Shown here one piece after another: positions 1 to 10,183 of a DNA stretch of 64,000 bases. Where the stretch lies: contig JAAELO010000702.1 in the NCBI GenBank assembly GCA_024226555.1, positions 1-64,000 on the forward strand, read 5' to 3'. The translations under genes were made by a program, and so were the position numbers. Numbering within the stretch: position 1 is the stretch's first letter; every line of letters starts with the position of its first letter. The notes beneath the pieces were generated by a model that did not search any database, was not told where the DNA came from, and saw only the letters and a program-made list of their open reading frames with translations. The stretch comes from Desulfobacterales bacterium (GTDB lineage Bacteria; Desulfobacterota; Desulfobacteria; Desulfobacterales; JAAELO01).

Positions 1-66
1 TGTTTAATAGTTTCTTTTTCTCAAGCAGTATTTCAATAAGGTTTATCATATTAAAGGGTTAACAGA

Positions 67-255
67 TGTAATTTGGAATCGGTAAAAACCTGATAAGATT
101 CAAAGAATAGTTATAAAAAAAAGTTACTGAAGAATTTTTTCATGTATAACACTGATTCTGCGTGATTGAGGCTTGGCTACGATTATAAACAATACATAAC
201 ATTTGCTATTTTGGATACTTGAAATATTTTGTTACCTGCCCACAATATTTTTTAT
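67..255 (+). ncRNA. Candidate structured non-coding RNA, copy A
   Basis: This non-coding stretch is repeated at 62950-63234. A first block of ~37 nt differs at one position between copies, and a second block with the core GTTACTGAAG is almost identical. The 3' end is a hairpin with loop GTTACCTGCC followed by a T-run. The terminal stem is AT-rich here and GC-rich in copy B, so the sequence changed while pairing was kept. GAATC/GATTC can enclose a small GGT-AAAA-ACC hairpin near the 5' end. No open frame is conserved. I infer a transcribed small RNA with its own terminator; a mobile non-coding element is the alternative. No known family recognised. Confidence 0.5.
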
Positions 256-302
256 AGTCCTTAATAGCAGATCGGCGTAAAAAGGCGCTTCTGTAGAAGA
301 GA

Positions 303-333
303 AGGAGTGGTTGGATTTAATATCCAGCCACTC
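303..333. terminator. Strong hairpin, terminator-like
   Basis: Arms GGAGTGGTTGGAT and ATCCAGCCACTCC pair over 13 positions with one G-T wobble around a 5-nt loop. The GGAGTGG arm also occurs in the hairpins at 722-745 and 7700-7723. No T-run as clear as in those two follows, so termination here is uncertain. Confidence 0.4.
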
Positions 334-410
334 CAACAAAACTTTAATATTTAACAAAAAAAATGTATTCTTTGATTATCTCCTAAAATTCCAATTTTAT
401 CTCTGTTTAA

Positions 411-524
411 TGTTAACCTCTAAAATTATTGAAGTAGATCAATCTTCAAAAACAAAATTAAACCGTTTTTGTTTTCTCAATCTATATCAATTTAATGATA
501 CCGTTTTAGAGGTTACCAGACCTG
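411..524. repeat. MITE-like element, variant ends
   Basis: Inverted ends (GTTAACCTCTAAAA on the left, TTTTAGAGGTTACC on the right) bound ~110 bp without a credible gene. The ends are a variant of the GGGAAYCTCTAATAA ends found throughout the window. An open frame crosses it (311-595) but has no ribosome-binding site and is built from the repeat, so I do not call it a gene. The sequence just right of it (531-600) recurs at 7921-7985. Confidence 0.5.
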
Positions 525-721
525 ATACTCCAAAAAGCAAGTTTCTTGTAGCGTTCTGGAATGACGGTCGATCGTTTATACATCCTGTTTGTTAAACTTT
601 TTCAAAAGTTTACCTCTCGGGAGAGCCACCGGAGGTGCTTTGATTTTTTAGATCTCTTAAAGATTTTTTTAGTTTGTAAGATTCATTTTTGATGAAGTAA
701 AAAAGACGATTCTATAAAAAA

Positions 722-745
722 GGAGTGGTTCGAAACAACCACTCC
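722..745 (-). terminator. Intrinsic terminator of the first chemoreceptor gene
   Basis: Perfect 9-bp stem GGAGTGGTT / AACCACTCC with a 6-nt loop. Read on the minus strand it is followed by a T-run and lies about 30 nt past the stop codon at 777. The same hairpin follows the paralogous receptor at 7700-7723. Confidence 0.8.
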
Positions 746-776
746 TTATCCAAGTATGTTAGACTTTATAAAGAAA

Positions 777-2768
777 TCAGACTTTAAAACTACCAACAAG
801 ACCTGTAAGCTCTTCTGCCATTTTACGCAGATCAACAGCACTTTGTTTAACATTTGTACTACTTGATGATATGTCTGAAACTGCTGTTGTTACAACAGAT
901 ATATCTTTTGCTATTTCATTTGAAACCACAGAACTTTGATTTATATTCTCATTTACCTCTTGAATTCCTGAACTTGCTTGTGAAATATTATCTGCGATCT
1001 CTTTTGTTGCTGTTGATTGTTCTTCAATAGCAGAAGCTATACTAACTATAATTTCATCCATACTACCGATAACAACAGATATTTCATTAATTTCACTTAC
1101 TGCTGAAGATGTATTTATTTGAATATCATCGATCTGCCCTTTAATATTTTTTGTGGCATTTGCAGTTTGCTGAGCAAGTTCCTTTATTTCATTTGCGACA
1201 ACGGCAAAACCTTTTCCGGATTCTCCAGCGCGGGCAGCTTCTATTGTTGCATTTAGTGCAAGAAGGTTTGTCTGATCTGAGATCTCATTAATTGTTTCTG
1301 TCACTTCATTTATTTTATGTGATGCGGTTTCGAGTTTATTAACTTTTTCTGAAACCTCATCTGCGTACTTCACAGCTTTTGCTGAAATATTTCTTGCATT
1401 TTCAGTATTATTTGCAATTTCACCAATAGTTGAAGTCATTTCCTCTGCTGCTGCTGATACAATATTAAGATTTGACGATGACTGTTCCATTGCTGCTGCC
1501 ACATTGCAAATGTTTGCATTCATCTGAGTCGTCGAAACAGCAACATTATCTGACCTTTTTGATGTTTCATCAGTCTTAAGTGACATTTCACTTGATATAG
1601 AAGATAGCTCATTAGCATAAGAGCTTACTTCTACTGAATTATTTGCTACTTTTTTAATAATATTCTGAAGGGTCACTATAAAATTATTAAACCAGATCGC
1701 CAGATCACCAACTTCATCTTTGGAATTAACACCAAGCCTCATAGTAAGATTGCCGTCACCATTTGCTATATCTTTCAAACCTAAAACGGCAGCATTAATT
1801 GGTTTGACAATCTTTTGAGCACCAAAAAGTATAAATAATATTATAATTGTTAAGGTAATAAGAGTAACAACTATCGAAAAATTTCGTATTGATCTGGAAG
1901 CTTCAAAAAATTCATCATTATTTTGCGTTGTAACTATATACCAATCTGCAACGTTTACCTTAGCATAACCTGAAGTTTTATCAGTTCCTTTAAATGTATA
2001 TCCTACAACATCATTATTGCCGGAAACCATTACCTTTGCAGCTTCTGACAGGCCTTCTGTATTAAGGATATTAAGATTCAGAATCAATTCCTTTTTTGGG
2101 TGCGCAAGAATAATTCCTTTTTTATTAACCATAAAAGGATAACCGGTTTTGCCAATTTTTTTTCTTGATATAAGGTTAAGAAGAAAATCTACTTTAAGAA
2201 CCAGACCAAGAGATCCAATAAATTCATTTGAATCAGAATAAACAGGAACCAGTATTACTGAAATAAGTTCTTTAGTTATTTTATGTCTTACAATATCACT
2301 TATAGTAACTTTACCGGTCGATACTGCTTTCCTAAAGTAGCTACGATCTCTAATATCAGTTCCTTTATATTCTTTTCCGTTATTCATAACACCTGTAAAA
2401 AAGAGCCCTTCTTTGTTTGTTACAAATATTCCTTCATGATTAGGCCCCATATTTCTAAACTTTTTTTTCAGATCCTTATAAAGTTCTTCAACCTCTTCAC
2501 TTCGCTCACCGGATTCATTTACTTTTAATATTGCACTTGAAACTCTACTATCTGAGGCCAAAGTATTAGCTAATATAATTTCACTTGTCATAACATTATC
2601 TGTTAAAACAGTCATATCCTGTGCAAGATCTTTCAATTGATTTAATGACATCTGTTTATAGGCACTTGAAGACTTGGTAACAGACATTGTACTTATGATT
2701 ATGATTGGAACCAGCACTGCTAACAAACCGCTTAATATTAATTTTGATTTAATTGTAAATCGCTTCAT
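777..2768 (-). CDS. Methyl-accepting chemotaxis protein, Cache sensor (copy 1)
   Basis: Transmembrane chemoreceptor of 663 aa that senses a small ligand outside the membrane and controls the CheA kinase. The start is the ATG at 2768, preceded by GGAG and matching the paralogue at 10013; an upstream in-frame extension of 33 codons lacks support. TM1 is at about residues 10-32, a periplasmic double-Cache-type domain follows to about 285, then TM2 at about 290-312, HAMP, and the cytoplasmic coiled coil. The hairpin tip reads [19 protein letters not shown], the kinase-contacting signature. It is roughly 85 percent identical to the protein at 8022-10013; differences concentrate in the Cache region, which suggests recent duplication and ligand divergence. 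Ligand unknown. Confidence 0.93.
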   Translation of the reverse strand: MKRFTIKSKLILSGLLAVLVPIIIISTMSVTKSSSAYKQMSLNQLKDLAQDMTVLTDNVMTSEIILANTLASDSRVSSAILKVNESGERSEEVEELYKDLKKKFRNMGPNHEGIFVTNKEGLFFTGVMNNGKEYKGTDIRDRSYFRKAVSTGKVTISDIVRHKITKELISVILVPVYSDSNEFIGSLGLVLKVDFLLNLISRKKIGKTGYPFMVNKKGIILAHPKKELILNLNILNTEGLSEAAKVMVSGNNDVVGYTFKGTDKTSGYAKVNVADWYIVTTQNNDEFFEASRSIRNFSIVVTLITLTIIILFILFGAQKIVKPINAAVLGLKDIANGDGNLTMRLGVNSKDEVGDLAIWFNNFIVTLQNIIKKVANNSVEVSSYANELSSISSEMSLKTDETSKRSDNVAVSTTQMNANICNVAAAMEQSSSNLNIVSAAAEEMTSTIGEIANNTENARNISAKAVKYADEVSEKVNKLETASHKINEVTETINEISDQTNLLALNATIEAARAGESGKGFAVVANEIKELAQQTANATKNIKGQIDDIQINTSSAVSEINEISVVIGSMDEIIVSIASAIEEQSTATKEIADNISQASSGIQEVNENINQSSVVSNEIAKDISVVTTAVSDISSSSTNVKQSAVDLRKMAEELTGLVGSFKV

Positions 2769-2927
2769 ACTTTTTCTCCATTTATAATTATTCATTTTAT
2801 ATTTTATAACAGTGCTTTTAAGTCGCAAATTGCATCGATTTTTCTCATATCTAAATATCATAAGCATATTTGTATATGCTATGGATTATACTTTAAGAGG
2901 ATTGCCCAAATAATAATTTTTATATTG

Positions 2928-3085
2928 GGGAATCTCTTATAGCCACCTTTAATCGAACTACTTATTACTAAAAAAAACTGTTTTTAAAATCAGCTTGTTA
3001 TTTTTTGTCATGCAGAGATTTTATAAAACTAAAAGCTTTTATAAACGCTGTATTTCATCAAAAATTCTAATTATTAGAGGTTCCC
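2928..3085. repeat. MITE-family repeat with internal insertion
   Basis: Left end GGGAATCTCT, right end ATTATTAGAGGTTCCC. The right arm that normally reads ATGCCTTGTATTTC is interrupted after ATGC by a ~34-nt hairpin-forming stretch (AGATTTTATAAAACT ... AGCTTTTATAAAC). The copies at 12963-13123 and 34563-34727 carry the same insertion. Confidence 0.75.
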
Positions 3086-3124
3086 TTTATTTAATTACTA
3101 TTCAAATCATTTAAAAAAACATTC

Positions 3125-3213
3125 TTATACTCAGATTACCGTTAATTCTGTCAGGTGATTCGGATTGTTAGGAATCTGCTTGATTAAATCATTGTCAAAA
3201 TGCATTTTGATAG
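3125..3213 (-). pseudogene. Relic of a sigma54 activator gene (C-terminal coding part)
   Basis: These 89 bases match 10321-10409, inside the sigma54 activator gene, with about half a dozen mismatches and a one-base indel that breaks the frame. The intact activator lies just upstream of the second chemoreceptor, and this fragment lies just upstream of the first, so the duplicated unit once contained both genes. The rest of the duplicate activator is gone, and a repeat element (2928-3085) sits between relic and receptor. Confidence 0.75.
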
Positions 3214-3344
3214 TTTTTCTCTTTTGTAACACCACTCTCTTTTAATCTCTTCATTTTAACTTTGATTGTGACTAAGTTATTTGAACCTTAATCATTCTAA
3301 AACAATCATTCACCTCTAAAACTAACTTTTTTTGTTATATCCAA

Positions 3345-3535
3345 TAGATTCCCCCGGGCAAGCCTGGGGTTCTATTTTATTACACCGGTCCAAGCCTGAT
3401 GCAGGAAAAGCACTTGAAAGGGCTCATTCATCCACGGGTAAACCCGTGGTGTTCTGCCTTCGACCGCATAAATATACATATTTTATCTATAGCTGTTTTT
3501 TTTCTGAATTCTATCTTTTCCCCCAAGGGGAATGT
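3345..3535. repeat. GC-rich cluster of short palindromes (REP-like)
   Basis: Three short hairpins stand out from AT-rich surroundings: CCCCGGGC/GCCTGGGG at 3352-3369, a perfect CCACGGGT/ACCCGTGG at 3432-3449, and a CCCC/GGGG stem with AA loop at 3518-3532. They resemble REP-type palindromes associated with REP tyrosine transposases, but no such gene is in the window. A 76-codon open frame across them has no ribosome-binding site. Confidence 0.45.
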
Positions 3536-3684
3536 CAATGCAATTATTTCAAAATAATTTAAGTTTATTATAAATATTCGCATATTTTTTTTGAGAAAAT
3601 TAGTGTAGTTACTGAATTACAAAGAGATTATATGTATTTGATATTATTACCTTAATTTATTTAATATTTCTGTTTTTTATTTAT

Positions 3685-3792
3685 GGGAATCTCTAATAAC
3701 TGATATTTTGACGAAATACTACGTTATTTCAAAAATAAACTGTAATAAAATCGGCTCATTATTTTTTGTCATGATTTGGCCTAGAGGTTACC
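3685..3792. repeat. MITE-family repeat, degenerate right end
   Basis: Begins GGGAATCTCTAATAACTG and contains the GAAATACTACGTTATTTC segment and the CGGCTCATTATTTTTTGTCATG segment of the family. The right end is AGAGGTTACC instead of AGAGGTTCCC and the GCCTTG arm is missing. Confidence 0.65.
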
Positions 3793-3881
3793 AGATAAAA
3801 ATCTCTTTTTTCTTGAATAATAATTATTAAAGCTTATTATTCGAAAGTTGAAAATAAAGTAAAAAAGGGAGCCAGGTTTTA

Positions 3882-5213
3882 ATGAAGAGTTTATGGAAAA
3901 AATTCAGTCAGAAAGCGAAACAACACGAACGTCCAAAAAACAAATTCATGTCAATTATAGAATCAGATGATTTTGATCAAATAGAAAGTACCCGGGATAT
4001 TGTTCAGACTGATGATATACCTCTTCTTATTGATACATACTGGAAATTAAAAAAGTGGGACCATAAATGGGCTGTAGTAGAAATTTTGCAGGATCAGCAC
4101 CATCCAGATATGAAACCTATGATGATCGATTTTTTAAGGGTTCCAAGTGAGCCATTCAACGATAGTTATGAATTAGCCCAGGCTATAGCACTTTCATTTG
4201 TTGATGAAAAATACGACAGGTTTATGAAATATTATAATGACAGGGACCTGCTTCATAAAGATGTAAGTATTGTTTTAAAAGAAAATAATCTCAAAAAAGA
4301 TGTATCTTCAGAACCAGTCAGGGAAGAAAAACCTGTTCAGGAAAACAAAACTGAAAAAATTCCAAACCAGCAACTTATGGATGGTGCGGTAACTGGAGAT
4401 ATTAAAGAAGTTAAAGAAGCTATAAACAGAGGTGCAAACATAAATGTTACCTTTGGTAGCGGAGACTATTTTGGATGTTCAGCTCTTTTAATGTCTCTTA
4501 TGAGACTTCATTACAATGTTTCTGAGTATATTATTGATAATGGCGCTGATATAAACCAAATACGTTATGATCAACACAAACCTGAAGATAAAAATGGACA
4601 AACAGCTCTTTGGTGGGTGGCAAATCGTGGGCATATTGAACTTGCACAAAAACTTATTTCTTTAGGAGCTGATATTAACAAGCCTGATTCACACGGTTCA
4701 ACCCCTGTTAAAGCGGCTGCAAGTTCAGGACATATCGAGGTTTTAAAGCTTTTTGTTGAAAATGGTGGTGATATTAATGCCAGTATATACGATGGACGAA
4801 CAGGATTCGATCTTGCTGTCAGTAATGGTCATTTTGATACTGTTCAATATCTCCTTAGCGTTGGTATGGATCCAAACCATACAAAAAGTAGTGGTTATAC
4901 TTCTCTAATGACTGCAGTAGAGGAAAATCATTATGACATTGTTGAATTACTTCTGCAAAACAAAGCTGATGTTAATGCTTCTTTTGATGGTGGGGAAAAC
5001 AACATGTCTTTAAAAGGCTGGACACCTCTTGTTTTCTCTGTAAAAAGAGGATTAATCAAGATGACTAAGTTATTGATTAAGCATGGTGCAGATATTAATG
5101 TGACGACTCCTCAGGTAGTTAACTATAAAGGAGAATTAATACCAGAAAAAAACATTCTTGAGTATATTAAAGGAAAAAATGCTGAGGGTTTAACAAAACT
5201 ATTGAAGTTTTAA
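3882..5213 (+). CDS. Ankyrin-repeat protein
   Basis: A 443-aa protein of two halves. Residues 1-150 are charged and helical with no recognised family; a Lys/Glu-rich linker covers about 143-162. From about 165 onward come seven or so ankyrin repeats with the usual G-A-D-I-N turns (for example GADINQIRYD, GADINKPDSHGSTPVKAAASSG, GADINVTTPQ). No signal peptide is visible, so it is probably cytoplasmic and binds a protein partner. The start at 3882 follows GGGAG. It stands alone between two repeat elements, with no partner gene to suggest a role. Confidence 0.85.
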   Translation: MKSLWKKFSQKAKQHERPKNKFMSIIESDDFDQIESTRDIVQTDDIPLLIDTYWKLKKWDHKWAVVEILQDQHHPDMKPMMIDFLRVPSEPFNDSYELAQAIALSFVDEKYDRFMKYYNDRDLLHKDVSIVLKENNLKKDVSSEPVREEKPVQENKTEKIPNQQLMDGAVTGDIKEVKEAINRGANINVTFGSGDYFGCSALLMSLMRLHYNVSEYIIDNGADINQIRYDQHKPEDKNGQTALWWVANRGHIELAQKLISLGADINKPDSHGSTPVKAAASSGHIEVLKLFVENGGDINASIYDGRTGFDLAVSNGHFDTVQYLLSVGMDPNHTKSSGYTSLMTAVEENHYDIVELLLQNKADVNASFDGGENNMSLKGWTPLVFSVKRGLIKMTKLLIKHGADINVTTPQVVNYKGELIPEKNILEYIKGKNAEGLTKLLKF

Positions 5214-5240
5214 TGATCACATTTTGATTAATTTATTATA

Positions 5241-5322
5241 GGGAACCTCTAGAAGAAATAAGGAGTTTATCTTAATTCCTCAAAGTATAGTGATTGTAAA
5301 TGCATCGGTTTAGAGGTTATCA
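5241..5322. repeat. Short MITE-family remnant
   Basis: GGGAACCTCTAGAAG on the left and CGGTTTAGAGGTTATC on the right bound ~80 bp. It sits between convergent genes (ankyrin stop 5213, solute-binding stop 5326). The interior lacks the family loop motif, so this is a deleted or diverged member. Confidence 0.5.
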
Positions 5323-5325
5323 GAC

Positions 5326-6165
5326 CTAATTCTGATGCCAATATTTTTTGGGAATTGCATTAGTTTCACTACTTAAAAAAGGGTTATCAATTTCTATTTT
5401 TATTCTCTTTTTCAGATTTGCATGTTTCAATGAACTCTTAATATAGGGGTGATTATAGAAAAAACGGATATAACTTCCATCTTTATATCCGTTGATAAAT
5501 CCAGTTTTTATCATTTCAGCCAACTCAGTATTTGAGGGATTTACAAAATATAAAACAGCATATTTATATACCAGTAGAATTTTTTTTTCGATTACCAAAT
5601 TGGGCATTTTTGCTTTTCTATTGTTATATTCTGAAAACACCTCTGTTACTGCTCTTGGAAAATAACTATGATTTCCGGCGTTAATACTTCTAAATATATC
5701 ATCATACACTTTTTCAACTTGTTTTAGTCCCGAGTATTCTAAAATTTGTTTATTTCCCCATCCTAATCCTTGAACCCCCGTGTGATTTTTAAGAGCATTT
5801 AAATTATTTACCATATTATAATCAACCTGATAATTCTTATTGATGATAAAGATTCTTCGTCCATTAAATCCACGCGTAACTGGAAATCGAATAGGAAGTA
5901 ATTCTTTTTCCAGTTCTATAGAAGTTCCAGCGTAAATAATATCAATTTCTCCATTTTTTACTAAAACTATTTTTCTCTTTTGAGATGATACCGGGTGTTT
6001 TGTGGTTATAATTTTATATTCCCTACCAGATTTTTTCAAAATCCATTTTAATGATTCCATAAAAAAATTATTTTTTCTTGAATCATTTATTTTTATATTT
6101 ATCGCCCATGCGGGATCAATAACAGTAAAGAAAAATAACCAGAAAATAATCAATTTTATTTTCAT
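5326..6165 (-). CDS. Periplasmic solute-binding-like protein
   Basis: 279 aa from the ATG at 6165, chosen because GGAGG lies just upstream and a signal peptide follows directly (positive MKIK, a hydrophobic stretch, then DPAWA cleavage). The mature part has the general look of a type-2 periplasmic binding fold (segments KNGEIDIIYAGTS and the FFYNHPYIKSS tail). No transporter genes are adjacent, so it may act as a sensor or scavenger rather than as an ABC transporter subunit. Family assignment is by overall pattern only; substrate unknown. Confidence 0.65.
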   Translation of the reverse strand: MKIKLIIFWLFFFTVIDPAWAINIKINDSRKNNFFMESLKWILKKSGREYKIITTKHPVSSQKRKIVLVKNGEIDIIYAGTSIELEKELLPIRFPVTRGFNGRRIFIINKNYQVDYNMVNNLNALKNHTGVQGLGWGNKQILEYSGLKQVEKVYDDIFRSINAGNHSYFPRAVTEVFSEYNNRKAKMPNLVIEKKILLVYKYAVLYFVNPSNTELAEMIKTGFINGYKDGSYIRFFYNHPYIKSSLKHANLKKRIKIEIDNPFLSSETNAIPKKYWHQN

Positions 6166-6398
6166 TTTGACCTCCATTCTAAACCAGAATCTATATATTT
6201 CTGAAAAAATACTTGGCATAACAAACAATTAGAAGTTTTTCATTATAACATATTACAGAAAAAGAACAATTATCAGATGTGAATCTCAATAATATCTTAT
6301 ACAAACATGCAATCTCATGAAATCAGAGTTTCTCTTTTTAAGCGTTGATTGTAAAAGTTGGTATTCTAAACAGGCTTCTCAGGATTATTTTATATTAA

Positions 6399-6528
6399 GG
6401 GAACCTCTAATAACTGATCTTTTTGCGAAACACATCGTTATATCAAAAATAAAACTGTAGTAAAATCAACCCGTTATTTTTTGTTATGCCTTGTTTTTCA
6501 TCAAATATTCTAATTATTAGAGGTTCCC
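6399..6528. repeat. MITE-family repeat, near-complete
   Basis: TIRs GGGAACCTCTAATAA and TTATTAGAGGTTCCC at the two ends of 130 bp, extending by TTAA on each side. The interior has GCGAAACACATCGTTAT on the left and TTATGCCTTGTTTTTC on the right. It lies in the intergenic space before the gene at 6667. Confidence 0.8.
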
Positions 6529-6666
6529 TTAAACCAGTTTTATGTTATTATAAATCTAATATCACTCAATAGTATTCACGATCTACTATTTTTTCTATAA
6601 AAAAGACAACTTTAATTTTTTTAGAATGTATTAGAAATAATCAACAGTTGATTAAAAGGAAATAAA

Positions 6667-7449
6667 ATGAAATCTTTTTTGTTAATTCTTATTTTTTCAT
6701 TAATCTGTTTCACAGTTGATGCTAAAGAAAAAATAGTTACAGTTGCAACTTTGAATGATTATGCTCCATACTGTTTCGCTGACCAACATTACAAGGTAAA
6801 CCAGATAATTCCTAAGGAAAGTGATGCTAAAAGCTTTAAAGGATACAGCTGGGAAGTATTAAGAGAAAGCTTCCATGAAATGGGATACACAATAAATATA
6901 TCGATTACACCCTGGGCCAGAGCAATGAGTAATTTTAAAGGAGGAAGTGTTGATATTCTATTTCCAACAGGGAAAAACTCTGAAAGACAAAAGATTTTTG
7001 ATTACTCAGAAGAATCTGTGAATGAAGCTGTTTTTCTTGTTTATTTGCTAAAAGGTAATGAATTTAAATGGAATGGTTTAAAGTCATTAAAAAATCTAAG
7101 AATAGGTGTTAAAAGAGGATTTAATTATGGAAATAAATGGAATTCTGAGACCTCTATTATAAAATATGAAGTAACAACAATTTTGCAGGGAATCAAGATG
7201 TTAAGCTTAAGAAGATTAGATGGTTTTCTTGGATATGAAGATAGCTGGGATTACATTTTAAAAAAGAAAAAATGGAGTTATAAATTTGTAAAGTTTCCTT
7301 CTTTTGATTCCTCATCAGAATATTTAGTAACCCTTAAGAAAAATCTAAATGGGAAAGAATTATTAAAAGCTTTTGATACAGGAAAAAAACGAATAATTAA
7401 AAATGGAAAATTAAATAAAATAAAAGTTAAATGGTTTTCTTCAAAATAA
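6667..7449 (+). CDS. Extracellular solute-binding protein, family 3 type
   Basis: 260 aa with a cleavable signal peptide (MKSFLLILIFSLICFTVDA). The mature protein shows family-3 features: VTVATLNDYAPYCF near the N terminus, then GYSWEVLRESFHEMGY, ITPWARAMSNFKGGSVDILFP and LRIGVKRGFNYG. Family 3 members usually bind amino acids or similar small polar ligands. Start at 6667 follows AAGGAAA. No permease or ATPase is nearby; the flanking chemoreceptors make a ligand-presenting role conceivable, which is speculation. Confidence 0.78.
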   Translation: MKSFLLILIFSLICFTVDAKEKIVTVATLNDYAPYCFADQHYKVNQIIPKESDAKSFKGYSWEVLRESFHEMGYTINISITPWARAMSNFKGGSVDILFPTGKNSERQKIFDYSEESVNEAVFLVYLLKGNEFKWNGLKSLKNLRIGVKRGFNYGNKWNSETSIIKYEVTTILQGIKMLSLRRLDGFLGYEDSWDYILKKKKWSYKFVKFPSFDSSSEYLVTLKKNLNGKELLKAFDTGKKRIIKNGKLNKIKVKWFSSK

Positions 7450-7585
7450 ACTTAAAAAGTATGATGTGTTATTTAGCTTTATCCTATATTGTCTTCTAAT
7501 CACTATTTAATGTAAAAAAAAAATAAGAATTGATAAATAATTAAATAATCTGTATTTATTAAAGTTTTTATAAATAAAAAATATT

Positions 7586-7775
7586 TGTTAAACTTTTTCA
7601 AAAGTTTACCTCAGGAGAGCCACCGGAGGTTCTTTGTTTTCTTGATATTTCTTAAAGAATTTTCTAGTTTGTAATACTTATTTTTGAAGAAGTAAAAAAG
7701 GAGTGGTTCGAAACAACCACTCCTTGATAAACTATTTTGTACAAAACCTATTTGTTAAACTTTTTAAAAGTTTAC
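7586..7775. repeat. Dispersed palindromic segment (GTTAAACTTTTTCAAAAG type)
   Basis: The inverted repeat GTTAAAC-TTTTTCAAAA-GTTTACC, followed by GAGCCACCGGAGG, occurs at 7586-7636 and in part at 7750-7775. It also occurs at 587-640 and 34371-34415. It belongs to the 3' flank shared by the two chemoreceptor loci, plus one distant copy. Function unknown. Confidence 0.55.
7700..7723 (-). terminator. Terminator-type hairpin downstream of the second chemoreceptor
   Basis: Same GGAGTGGTT/AACCACTCC hairpin with T-run on the minus strand as at 722-745. Here it is about 300 bp past the receptor stop because repeat material (7852-8014) and a copy of the TTTGTTAAACTTTTT palindrome lie between. Confidence 0.65.
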
Positions 7776-7851
7776 CCGCAACGAACAAAGGTAAATCTTT
7801 TTTGTTCTATAGGATGCGGTTTTACAAATATTAAAGTAATAGATTTATTAA

Positions 7852-8014
7852 GGGAATCTCTATTTTATTAGAATCTTTAAAATGTGCATAAAATGCCCTA
7901 CAATATTAAAACCTCTGGATTCCTGATACGCTCCAAAAAAGCAAGTTTCTTGTAGCGTTCTGGAATGACGACCATTCGTTTATCAATTTATTTGTGCAGT
8001 TTTAGAGGTTAACA
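7852..8014. repeat. MITE-like element with foreign interior
   Basis: Begins GGGAATCTCTATTTTATTAG and ends CAGTTTTAGAGGTTAACAG. Its interior at 7921-7985 (core GCGTTCTGGAATGACGACC) matches 531-590 next to the first chemoreceptor. It lies just past the chemoreceptor stop codon. Confidence 0.5.
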
Positions 8015-8021
8015 GAGATTA

Positions 8022-10013
8022 TCAGACTTTAAAACTACCAACTAACCCCGTAAGTTCTTCTGCCATTTCACGTAGATCAACAGCACTTTGCTTAACATTG
8101 GTACTGCTTGAAGATATATCTGAAACAGCAACCGTTACAGCAGAAATATCCTTTGCAATTTCATTTGATACAACAGAGCTTTGATTAATATTTTCATTTA
8201 CTTCCTGTATACCAGAGCTTGCCTGGGATATATTATCTGCTATCTCTTTTGTTGCAGTTGATTGTTCTTCAATGGCGGATGCTATACTAACTATTATATC
8301 ATCCATACTACCAATAACATCAGAGATTTCATTTATTTCAGATACAGCTGAAGAGGTATTTGATTGAATATCATTGATCTGACCTTTAATATTTTTTGTG
8401 GCATTTGCTGTTTGCTGAGCAAGTTCCTTTATTTCATTTGCTACCACAGCAAAACCTTTACCGGATTCTCCGGCCCGGGCAGCTTCTATTGTTGCGTTTA
8501 GTGCAAGTAGATTTGTCTGTTCTGAAATATCATTAATTGTTTCAGTAACTTCACTTATCTTATGTGATGCAGTTTCCAGTTGAGTGACCTTATCTGAAAC
8601 CTCATCTGCATACTTCACAGCTTTTGCTGAAATATTCCTCGCATTTTCAGTATTATTCGCTATCTCACCAATAGTTGAAGTCATCTCCTCTGCGGCCGCT
8701 GATACCATATTTAGATTTGATGATGACTGCTCCATAGCAGCTGCCACATTGTTAATATTTGCATTCATTTGGGTAGTAGAAGCTGCAACATTATCTGACC
8801 TTTGTGATGTTTCATCGGTTTTGAGTGACATATCACTGGAAATAGAAGATAGCTCATTAGCATAGGAACTAACTTCTATTGAGTTATTTGCTACCTTTTT
8901 AATAATTTTCTGAAGGGTCACTATGAAATTATTAAACCAGATGGCCAGATCACCTACTTCATCTTTAGAAATGACATCAAGCCTCATTGTAAGATTACCT
9001 TCACCATTTGCGATATCCTGCAAACCTAAAACGGCAGCATTAATAGGTTTGACAATCTTTTGTGCTCCAAAAAGTATAAATAATATTATAATTGTTAAGG
9101 CAATAAGGGTTACAACTATCGAGAAATTCCTTATTGATCTGGATGCTTCAAAAAACTCATCATTATTCTGTGTTGCAACTATAAACCAGTCCGCAACGTT
9201 TACTTTAGCAAAGCCGGAAGTTTTATCTGTTCCTTTATATGTGTATTCAGCAACACCATTTCTACCGGAAACTATCTCTTTTGCTGCTTCTGAAACTCCT
9301 TCTGTTTTGAAGATATTTAGATTCAGAATAAAACTACTTTTTGGGTGGGCAAGAATAATTCCTTTTTTATTAACCATAAAAGGATAGCCAGATTTACCGA
9401 TTTTCTTGGTTGATATTAGGTTAACAAGAAAGTCTACTTTTATAACCAGACAAAGAGATCCTATAAATTCATTTGAATCAGAATATACAGGAACAAGTAT
9501 TGCTGAAACAAGTTCTTTAGATATTTTGTTCCTTATAATGTCACTTATAGCAACATCGCCAGTTGATATTGCCTTCTTAAAATAATTCCGATCGCCAATA
9601 TTAGCACCTTTATATTCTTTTCCACTACTCATAATACCTGTAAAAAGCAACCCTTCTTTGTTTGTTACAAATATTCCTTCATGATTAGGTCCCATATTTC
9701 TGAACTTATTTTTAAGATCTTTAAAAAGTGCTTCTACTTCTTCGCCACGCTCACCGGATTCATTTACTTTTAATATAGCACTTGCAACTCTGCTATCTGA
9801 AGCCAAAGATTTTGCTAATATTACTTCCCCTGTCATAACCTTATCAGTCAGAACAGTCATATCCTTAGCTATACCTTTCAATTGTTTTAATGACATCTCT
9901 TTATTAGCACTTGATGACTTGCTCACAGACATTGTACTTATGATTACGATTGGTACTAATACTGCTAATAATCCACCTACTATTAATTTAAATTTAATTG
10001 TTAATCTCTTCAT
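8022..10013 (-). CDS. Methyl-accepting chemotaxis protein, Cache sensor (copy 2)
   Basis: 663 aa, same architecture as the receptor at 777-2768: TM1 about 10-32, double-Cache-type periplasmic domain, TM2 about 290-312, HAMP and a methyl-accepting coiled coil with the [19 protein letters not shown] tip (here SEQTNLL). The start at 10013 follows ATGGAGAATAAGT. It lies 170 bp downstream of the sigma54 activator gene on the same strand. The conserved upstream segment with core TTAAAGYATAATCCATAGC (minus strand, near 10120-10140 here and 2883-2900 at copy 1) could be a shared promoter; I cannot assign its sigma factor. Confidence 0.94.
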   Translation of the reverse strand: MKRLTIKFKLIVGGLLAVLVPIVIISTMSVSKSSSANKEMSLKQLKGIAKDMTVLTDKVMTGEVILAKSLASDSRVASAILKVNESGERGEEVEALFKDLKNKFRNMGPNHEGIFVTNKEGLLFTGIMSSGKEYKGANIGDRNYFKKAISTGDVAISDIIRNKISKELVSAILVPVYSDSNEFIGSLCLVIKVDFLVNLISTKKIGKSGYPFMVNKKGIILAHPKSSFILNLNIFKTEGVSEAAKEIVSGRNGVAEYTYKGTDKTSGFAKVNVADWFIVATQNNDEFFEASRSIRNFSIVVTLIALTIIILFILFGAQKIVKPINAAVLGLQDIANGEGNLTMRLDVISKDEVGDLAIWFNNFIVTLQKIIKKVANNSIEVSSYANELSSISSDMSLKTDETSQRSDNVAASTTQMNANINNVAAAMEQSSSNLNMVSAAAEEMTSTIGEIANNTENARNISAKAVKYADEVSDKVTQLETASHKISEVTETINDISEQTNLLALNATIEAARAGESGKGFAVVANEIKELAQQTANATKNIKGQINDIQSNTSSAVSEINEISDVIGSMDDIIVSIASAIEEQSTATKEIADNISQASSGIQEVNENINQSSVVSNEIAKDISAVTVAVSDISSSSTNVKQSAVDLREMAEELTGLVGSFKV

Positions 10014-10183
10014 ACTTATTCTCCATTTATAATTTTGTTTTTATTGTAAAATAGTTTGATATAACAGCTCTATCAATGCTTAATTAGCTCTTATTGGTAT
10101 ATTTTATCACTTTAGATATAGCTATGGATTATGCTTTAAAAGCATTATAAAAATTACTTTTTAATTATTGGGAATTTTATTTT

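Noticed and set aside
311-595. 94-aa open frame
   Set aside because: Overlaps inverted-repeat element 411-524 and a hairpin, has no ribosome-binding site, and part of its sequence recurs as non-coding DNA at 7921-7985.
3332-3562. 76-aa open frame
   Set aside because: Made of GC-rich palindromes; no ribosome-binding site, no recognisable protein features.
7586-7775. CRISPR array from repeated palindromic segments
   Set aside because: Too few copies, irregular spacing, no spacers of constant length and no cas genes.
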